Below are positions 58,286 through 64,000 of a stretch of 64,000 nucleotides of DNA, piece after piece; within the stretch, counting starts at the first letter, position 1; each line of letters opens with the position of its first letter. Made by a program: the position numbers and the translations under genes. The DNA comes from Fomitopsis serialis (taxonomy: Eukaryota > Basidiomycota > Agaricomycetes > Polyporales > Fomitopsidaceae), in the NCBI RefSeq assembly GCF_022376445.1, contig NW_025954985.1:248001-312000 (forward strand), read 5' to 3'. A model generated the notes under the pieces. It was not told the origin of the DNA and searched no databases. It saw nothing but the letters and a program-made list of their open reading frames with translations.

Positions 58286-59168
58286 ATGTCAGCAGAACAG
58301 TCAAAGCAGACACCACCATGGTGTCTCTTGTCGCGGGAGCTGTAGCAGGCGGCGTTGAAGCCGCAGCGACATACCCGTTCGAGTTCGCGAAGACGCGGGT
58401 CCAGCTTCACAGTGACCCAGCACATCCGCGGCCGCGCAACCCTTTCCTTGTCGTCAGTGAAGTCCTCCGAAAGGAAGGCGCGCGTGCACTGTACAAGGGA
58501 TGCTCGAGCCTCATCATCGGTTCAATGGGGAAGGATGCCGTGCGTTTCCTCTCGTTCGACGCGATCAAGAATGCGTACAAAGATCCACAGACGGGCGCGC
58601 TCACTCCCATGCGCAACATGCTTGCGGGCATGACCGCTGGTGTAGTCGCGAGTATCTTTGCCGTCACGCCTACCGAGCGCATCAAGACCGCCCTCATCGA
58701 CGATGCGAGAGAAGAAAAGAGGTTCCGATCAGGCCTGCACGCCGTCCGGGTCTCTACCAGGAAGGTGGCTTCCTCGCGCTGTATCGCGGATTCGCAGGCA
58801 CGACGCTGAAGCAGGCGGGCGCGACGGCCTTCCGCATGGGCACCTACAACATTCTCAAGGATTACGAGAGCACGCGGCACATCGAGCAAAGCGTCGCCAC
58901 GAACTTTGCCAACGGCTCCATTGCCGGGATCATAACGACCTACGCGACGCAGCCGTTCGACACGATCAAGACGCGTTCGCAGAGCGCGCGGGGCGCGACG
59001 ACGGTGGAGGCGTTCAGGGGTATACTGGCGGACGACGGCGTGAGGGGGCTCTGGCGCGGGACGGTGATGAGGCTCGGGAGGACGATATTTAGTGGAGGGA
59101 TCCTGTTCACTGTGTACGAGCAGGTCGCTGCGCTGCTGGACCCTATCATGGCACCGAAGTACCGCTGA
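58286..59168 (+). CDS. CTP1: Mitochondrial carrier, tricarboxylate/citrate type (copy 2)
   Basis: Second carrier of the same subfamily, divergent from copy 1 and also intronless. Repeats: YPFEFAKTRVQL, TPTERIKTALIDD and QPFDTIKTRSQ. The start at 58286 (MSAEQSKQTPP) needs one missing base near 58313 to join MVSLVAGAVAGGVEAAATYP; a second near 58748 joins GLHAVR to LYQEGGFLALYRGF. It ends FTVYEQVAALLDPIMAPKYR. It is more GC-rich in wobble positions than copy 1, which suggests higher expression or different age. Confidence 0.88.
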
Positions 59169-59264
59169 CATGCAACAACTGACAAGATGGATGAGATCGT
59201 ATCAACGAACATGCTACATCGCACCTGCTTTCTGTGTTCATTGGGGATACGCACACGGCCCCCT

Positions 59265-59699
59265 TCAAACAGCAGGGACGTGCACATGCGCCGTGCCCTC
59301 CTCCACGAACGCACCCTTCACCGCCTCCATCATATCCGCCACCTTCGTCCCCCGCTCAATCGTCACCAGCAGCCCGTGCTCTTTCACCTGTCCGTCCTCC
59401 GTCTCGTGGTACGGCCCCGATAGGCCTTCAGGGTACACCCAGAAAACGAGGCTCTTGAGCGTGCGGTCCTCCGCGTCCAGCCACGGGCGGACGCCGCGGA
59501 TGTGCTCCTCGACGCTGCGGAAGTCCGAGCCGGGCCCGCTGGCGACCATGTTGTGCGTGTCTGCGGCGAGGATGGCAGCGAGGAGGGGCGTGCATGACGT
59601 CCCGGTTGACCGCGCCGTGTCGTAGGGCCATGGACGCGTCTCTTGATCTACGGGGATGGGGACCTGCGGTGGTACTGAATTGGTCGCGGACAATGACAT
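59265..59699 (-). CDS. Small hypothetical protein
   Basis: Not recognised. About 144 aa from the ATG at 59699 (MSLSATNSVPPQVPIPVDQE), containing TGTSCTPLLAAILAADTHNM, LKSLVFWVYPEGLSGPYHE and ERGTKVADMMEAVKGAFVEE. Codon use is GC-rich at third positions as in neighbouring genes, so it looks coding. A possible upstream exon (59863-59768, MMLQYTVCVIAPC) does not join in frame. Converges with carrier copy 2 (96-bp gap). Confidence 0.55.
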   Translation of the reverse strand: MSLSATNSVPPQVPIPVDQETRPWPYDTARSTGTSCTPLLAAILAADTHNMVASGPGSDFRSVEEHIRGVRPWLDAEDRTLKSLVFWVYPEGLSGPYHETEDGQVKEHGLLVTIERGTKVADMMEAVKGAFVEEGTAHVHVPAV

Positions 59700-59869
59700 C
59701 TGTTCGCGCAGCATTGAGCGTTCGATGTGAGCGGCTTATAGGAGGAACATGCAGATCTATGCGCTTACCTTTGGGGATACTGCACTGTGTGTAATGTGCT
59801 ATCTAGCCAAGACTGTGAGTCGGGACAGGGTGCGATGACGCAGACTGTGTACTGCAGCATCATGGTCGC

Positions 59870-60280
59870 TCGAGTTTGTACACCGTGACGTAGAGGCTCA
59901 GTGCACCGCCATCATCAGCGCTCTGTGAGGCCTTGGTGAAGCCAGATTGAGCATATTGAGGTCGGAACAACTTAGGGTCTATGGAAACATGCAGTGATGG
60001 TGTGACGTCCAGATGTGCTTCACAGTGATGAGCCGACATGATGTCGGTCATTCAGTAAGTACTGCGCCTCATACAACCACCCATTCTCGCTGGAGGAGCG
60101 AATCAGGGCTGCGCTGCTGCCCATATGTAGCCTTGTACGGTGCGTATAAGCTCAGGAAAGAAGTGCATGTCAGATTGAGTTATGGTAGCGCCATAACTTG
60201 ATTGCTGTGACAAGAACCAATGCAAAGGTATTGCAGTATGATACAATCTCGAGATCACGGAGTCCATCCAACCTCTGTCG
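59870..60280. other. Intergenic, no supportable gene
   Basis: Only short open frames on both strands, none with a recognisable domain. Confidence 0.5.
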
Positions 60281-60282
60281 TG

Positions 60283-61200
60283 TCATCTCCGGGGCGCACT
60301 GGGAGGCGGTGGTAACAGAGGGACGCCAAAGCCACCACCACCGGACGAAGACGAACTCGTAGATCCTCCGAGCAGGTTCGACGTGGTCGTGTTGTTGTTC
60401 TTCGCACGCCCGGGTATTGAGATCGAGAACGTCTGGCCATCTTTCAGCGAGTAGTCCTTCTTGGGCCCTGCTGACGCTGCGGCAGCCTCAGTCGCAGCAT
60501 CTGGTGGGTTCATGCGGGCGCGCCATCGCCTAGAGGTTATGGTGACATGATGAGATGTCCAGCTAAAGGTTGATCGCTGATCGAAGGCTTACTTGGTGTA
60601 GTCTTGCAGAGTGACGTCTGGATAGACGTGATGAGCACTGGGATCTCCGAAGAGCGCGAGCGGAAAGCACTCACTGAAGTCAAAGCTATCTGTACGCTCC
60701 AAGAAGCCCATTCCGATGTATGCCCTTCGTCCGTTATCCTCTACTCGGACGACGAAGTAGCGCGAGGAATCCAAGACAGCCTCTACGCACGGCTTCGCGG
60801 GATCGTAGTCGGCCTTGGCGAACGCTGCGTATCATGTCTCATTCACGGTCAGGGTACCACAATAACGGAACGTACATTCGCCTGTCAAATCCAGCACACG
60901 TATCAACGAAGTGCTCTCGCGTAACATGGTTGAAGGATACACACCTGTGTTGACATCCTCGAACTGAATGGAGACACCGCTCGACCGCTCGATGATCCGT
61001 AGCCTACCCTTCCACAACGGTTGACCGAGGTCACCCCATTCCTGCGCGCGGTGTCCTTCGTTCTTCTTCATAGGCGGGATTTTGAAAACTGCTCGCCTTG
61101 GATCAGCTCCATGTCTCGCACTACGACTATGCGGCACACCTGAAACCTCCCTTCCGATGTAGAGCACGCTCTCGATCTCCTCATCCTGAAATTCCTCCAT
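60283..61200 (-). CDS. NECAP-family endocytic adaptor-ear-binding protein
   Basis: Clathrin-mediated endocytosis factor with a PHear domain that binds and regulates the AP-2 adaptor. Start at 61200 ([19 protein letters not shown]). Exons join as [58 protein letters not shown], then [20 protein letters not shown] and [27 protein letters not shown]. The C-terminal motif [18 protein letters not shown] matches the family tail; a Ser/Gly/Pro-rich end follows, stop at 60283-60285. No missing base is needed. One exon is only 6 nt (60876-60881). Confidence 0.93.
60876..60881 (-). other. 6-nt micro-exon of NECAP
   Basis: The exon GCGAAT lies between a TTTGACAG acceptor and a perfect GTACGT donor. It supplies the end of Gly, a full Glu codon and the first base of Ser in [15 protein letters not shown], matching the family's NTGE(L/S)FA. 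Without it the two flanking exons do not keep frame. Confidence 0.7.
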
Positions 61201-61473
61201 TATGGTAGCAAACGCGAGGACTGACAGCAACTATATGAGCGCGGAGAGGGCGGCTGTGCTTGGAATTAGTGCACGCACAGCGGGACTGGCTGTGGCTGTG
61301 GTGTATATGGTGCTGCCACTACTCGTGTCGTACGCGCTTCGGTAGCGCCCATAAAGAAGGCGCGTGCACGTGATGCATATATACACGCGTATCGCGACAC
61401 TCAGACCGACCCGTCACCCCGCCATCCATTCGCCCCTACGCATACCTGTCACCTCTCGCTATACCTACTCAAA

Positions 61474-62571
61474 ATGACGGGCCCGCCCACTCCTCCCTTG
61501 ACCACAGAAGCAGAGATTCAGGATGCGGCACGCAGTTCCAACCCACCTCAGCCCACTCCGATGGCGACAGACACAGACCCAACGACCCCGCCACCCGAGC
61601 AGCCCCCACAGTCACAGCAGACAGAACCAGCCTCTGTCACCGACGCAGAGCCACAGGGCACGGCCTACGAAAGGCTCTTCCTTACCTTGGCGGACCTCGC
61701 TGCACAGGGCCGGTATCGCGAATTGGCTCTCGAGGCAGAGCGAGGAGATGCTGCCGTACGTCCGAGACCGATCCTACCCTGATGTACCTAACATTTGGCG
61801 CGGTAGGAGGGAAACGTTCACGATGTGACGCGACTGTTTGTGCTCGCGCCTCTGGTGCTTGCGTATCTCGTTCTCGACGATGTGTGCGTTTATTCTACCG
61901 TCACATATGTGGCGCGAAGGGCTTCTGACCAGTGGATAGCGCCGCGGCCCGCCATGCTCTGACGAGGTTGCCGGAATCACACCTCCGTCTACCCGTATCG
62001 ATGAGTCTGTTCGGTATCTTGACTGCCGTACACAACCGACAGCACGAAGCCGTCTACGCCCGCGCGGAGGATCTGTTCAACCTGTGTCATCAACCTGCTT
62101 TGTCGGGAGGGAAGCTGGGGACGGTCCTTGCAGGCATGACTACGGCATTTATTGGTGAGCCTTGGTGCCATTCTTTACGATGATGCCAATACGACAACTC
62201 TTCTATAGATGCATTCAGGACGAAAACCTTTACCCTTCTGGGCAAGGCCTACACAACTATTTCCGTTCCATTGGCACAGAGCTATTTGGGTTTGCCAATC
62301 GATCAGATTCTTGCTGGTGCGTGAGACTGGGATGAGATCGGTCACTCCCACCAACTTATTCTCTAGCTGCTGCAAACAATGGTTGGGCATACGATGCGGC
62401 TGCCCAAGTCCTGACACCGCCTCGAAGTGCAACACGGACGCGTGTGGTGATTACGGGTGCGTGGATGGCGCTCCATGCGCCTGCGTTTGAGCTTGGTCTG
62501 ATACTATTTACTTAGATCCGTCGACATTGTCCACGCTCGGCGCGGTTGTGGATGGCATTGCTAGGGTCTGA
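61474..62571 (+). CDS. CSN8: COP9 signalosome subunit 8 (CSN8/PSMD8/eIF3K PCI family)
   Basis: PCI subunit of the complex that removes NEDD8 from cullins. The N-terminus is a disordered Pro/Gln/Thr-rich extension of about 65 residues, then YERLFLTLADLAAQGRYREL, HDVTRLFVLAPLVLAYLVLD, RLPVSMSLFGILTAVHNRQH and YARAEDLFNLCHQ. The winged-helix part (TFTLLGKAYTTISVPLAQSY, LGLPIDQILAAAANNGWAYD) is the best match to CSN8. It ends LGAVVDGIARV with stop at 62569-62571. Five introns, all joins in frame; the donors used at 61885 and 62458 are GTGCGT. About 270 aa. Shares a 273-bp divergent promoter with NECAP. Confidence 0.85.
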
Positions 62572-63265
62572 TCTCGCATTCCAGTCTTTCCATGAAGCAA
62601 GTGTATCATCAGCCACAGTACACAAGCAGACGCCCGAGCGTGGTTGTATTTTAGGTCGCTGGAAGTCTTGTAGAATATGACGCTGTTTCTGGAGTGCCCA
62701 TGTCAGCTAAGTGACAAGTGCATCTATATATACAGCCGATGAGAGGTTATCCAGTCGCAGGGGTACGTTTACCTTCCAGCTGGACGTCAGCCTTTTGTTG
62801 ATGCTTTCATACAGGTCAAAATCCCAATCAGCCAACGTATTCATAATGGTAACAGGAAATCGATTTTGATGCTCCCTGGAGTCTGCCTTGCCATCTCACA
62901 ACGACAGACTCGGAGCGCCTATAGTTCTTACTCTGGCTGCTTGAACCACCCGAGTTTATGCAGTGAGCCCGAAGAGATGCATCCTGTTTGGCTCAACCTG
63001 GGCAGTGTAGCTGACGGACGGCAGGCGGTCAGGATCCATACACATCTCGGAGAGTTGGTCTTAATTTGGACGGACAATGGTGCTTCTGAGTCTAGTTCAA
63101 AACAAAATATCGCAATTATACCCGCTAGTGGCTAACACCGCATATTCATCCCTGACAGATACGCAACAAACCAAGGTGGGACCCTGTGCATTCGCTCAAT
63201 ACTCCCACCACAGGAAGGAGGCTTCCCTCCTCCGCTTCGTCCTATATTCACTCTTGTCACTTCTT
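62572..63265. other. Intergenic, nothing recognised
   Basis: Short open frames only; the one at 62866-63135 has no family resemblance. Confidence 0.5.
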
Positions 63266-63269
63266 CCTT

Positions 63270-64000
63270 ATGTCTCGCCCTTCTGTCACTCGCCGCCGAT
63301 CGTCGATGAGCGACGCTGTTGACGCTTTGAGCCAACCGCGGGCCAGTACTGGGTCTCGCGTCCGGTTCAGCGAAGGTGACGTGGATCCGACTGGATCGGC
63401 CCGTCTTGATGTTACCTCCCCCTCGGTCGACCGCCGTCGTCGCAGTTCCACCGGAAGTCGTGTACGGTTTCACGGCGAGTTGTCCGTAAAGGAGATCCCC
63501 GCTCGGGACGAGCACCACGACGAGGAAGGATTCTACCTGCCTGCCCGTCCGGAAAGTGCGCACGATCCGAATCGGAGGGCCGACGACGACGAGTCGAAAC
63601 TTTCGAATGAAGAGCGCAAGTGGCGCAAGCTGCCTAAACTGCGTCGCAGGCCGAGTTTGCCCCGGATAGACTTGGATGCCGCTCGCAACTCTGACTGCAG
63701 TAGCGACGACGACTCTGATGACGAACCCATCCCGCCGCCCGACGGCTTACGTCGCGAACGCCAGTATCGAGCCAAAGATGATGACGACGATGACGACGAG
63801 GAGAATGGTCCACCAAGGTTCCCTTCCCTGTCTTCGTATCGACACCCCTTCGATATCCGAGCCCCTCAATCTGCGCACTCTACTCAGCCTCTACCGCCGA
63901 GGATGCGAAACTCCGTCCTCCCCGTGGCAAAAGCATGCTGAGACGCGCCTCTTCTGATGACTCCACGAGGAGGCGCATTCTGCCCAGGAGGTCCTTGTAC
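63270..64000 (+). CDS. Ser/Arg/Asp-rich hypothetical protein, 5' part
   Basis: Not recognised. Start at 63270 (MSRPSVTRRRSSMSDAVDAL). The sequence RASTGSRVRFSEGDVD and, 40 residues later, RRSSTGSRVRFHGELSV form an internal repeat (STGSRVRF). A conserved-looking block EERKWRKLPKLRRRPSLPRI is followed by acidic stretches (SSDDDSDDE, DDDDDDEEN). The reading as given stops at 63941; a missing A near 63929 would continue it (KSMLRRASSDDSTRRRILPR) beyond the window edge. Possibly a nuclear or phospho-regulated protein; truncated by the window. Confidence 0.6.

Noticed and set aside
1..64000. CRISPR array, prophage, insertion sequence or operon
   Set aside because: No regularly spaced repeats, no bacterial gene organisation; all recognised genes are spliced or eukaryotic.

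Overview
This is a chromosomal window from a filamentous basidiomycete, most likely an Agaricomycete. The evidence is many short introns (mostly 45-65 nt, GT-AG, a few GC-AG), compact genes often in divergent pairs, Ser/Pro-rich lineage-specific proteins, and housekeeping proteins that read as Agaricomycete orthologues. The species assignment is inference. There are no bacterial, plasmid or phage features and no CRISPR array.

Layout. 1-7.8 kb is gene-poor: a broken type-B carboxylesterase C-terminus (about 2.0-3.0 kb), an unrecognised Ser/His-rich ORF series (3.2-4.3 kb), then 3.5 kb without a credible gene. 7.8-11.4 kb carries FAN1, followed by an intron-containing tRNA-Met(CAT) and a 12.1-12.3 kb inverted repeat. 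14.0-20.1 kb carries RPA1, the splicing factor SNW1/Prp45 and TIM54. 20.2-27.1 kb is one large meiotic helicase gene (MER3/HFM1), divergent from CKS1. 28.7-33.0 kb is an insulin-degrading-enzyme-type M16 protease. 33.3-37.1 kb is an unrecognised gene with one membrane segment. 38.5-39.9 kb is indoleamine 2,3-dioxygenase. 42.1-51.2 kb holds HIBCH, TBCE, an SRSF1/Srp2-type SR protein and the cysteine desulfurase NFS1. 52.3-56.7 kb is a tandem pair of single-pass membrane proteins of unknown function. 56.8-59.2 kb is a divergent pair of tricarboxylate-type mitochondrial carriers. 59.3-64 kb holds a small unknown gene, NECAP, CSN8 and the start of a Ser/Arg-rich protein that runs off the window.

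Functional themes. Genome maintenance and cell cycle: FAN1, RPA1, MER3 and CKS1, with ACGCGT (MCB-like) motifs close to their starts. Mitochondria: TIM54, HIBCH, NFS1 and two carriers. RNA processing: SNW1 and the SR protein. These are ordinary eukaryotic genes and nothing shows that they act as one system.

Two points matter to a user. (1) Many unmistakably conserved genes are interrupted by single missing bases, mostly in short homopolymers (more than 30 places; eight in SNW1 alone). I read these as consensus errors rather than pseudogenes, so single-frame translations here are often wrong. (2) The biologically most interesting signals are exons of 6-25 nt (four to five in MER3, one of 6 nt in NECAP), the Arg-Asp-repeat tail of the SR protein, a SUMO-interaction-like motif in FAN1, and the tandem membrane-protein pair. 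No clearly new multi-gene system was found. All exon models come from reading frames, splice consensus and remembered family motifs; no search was run.
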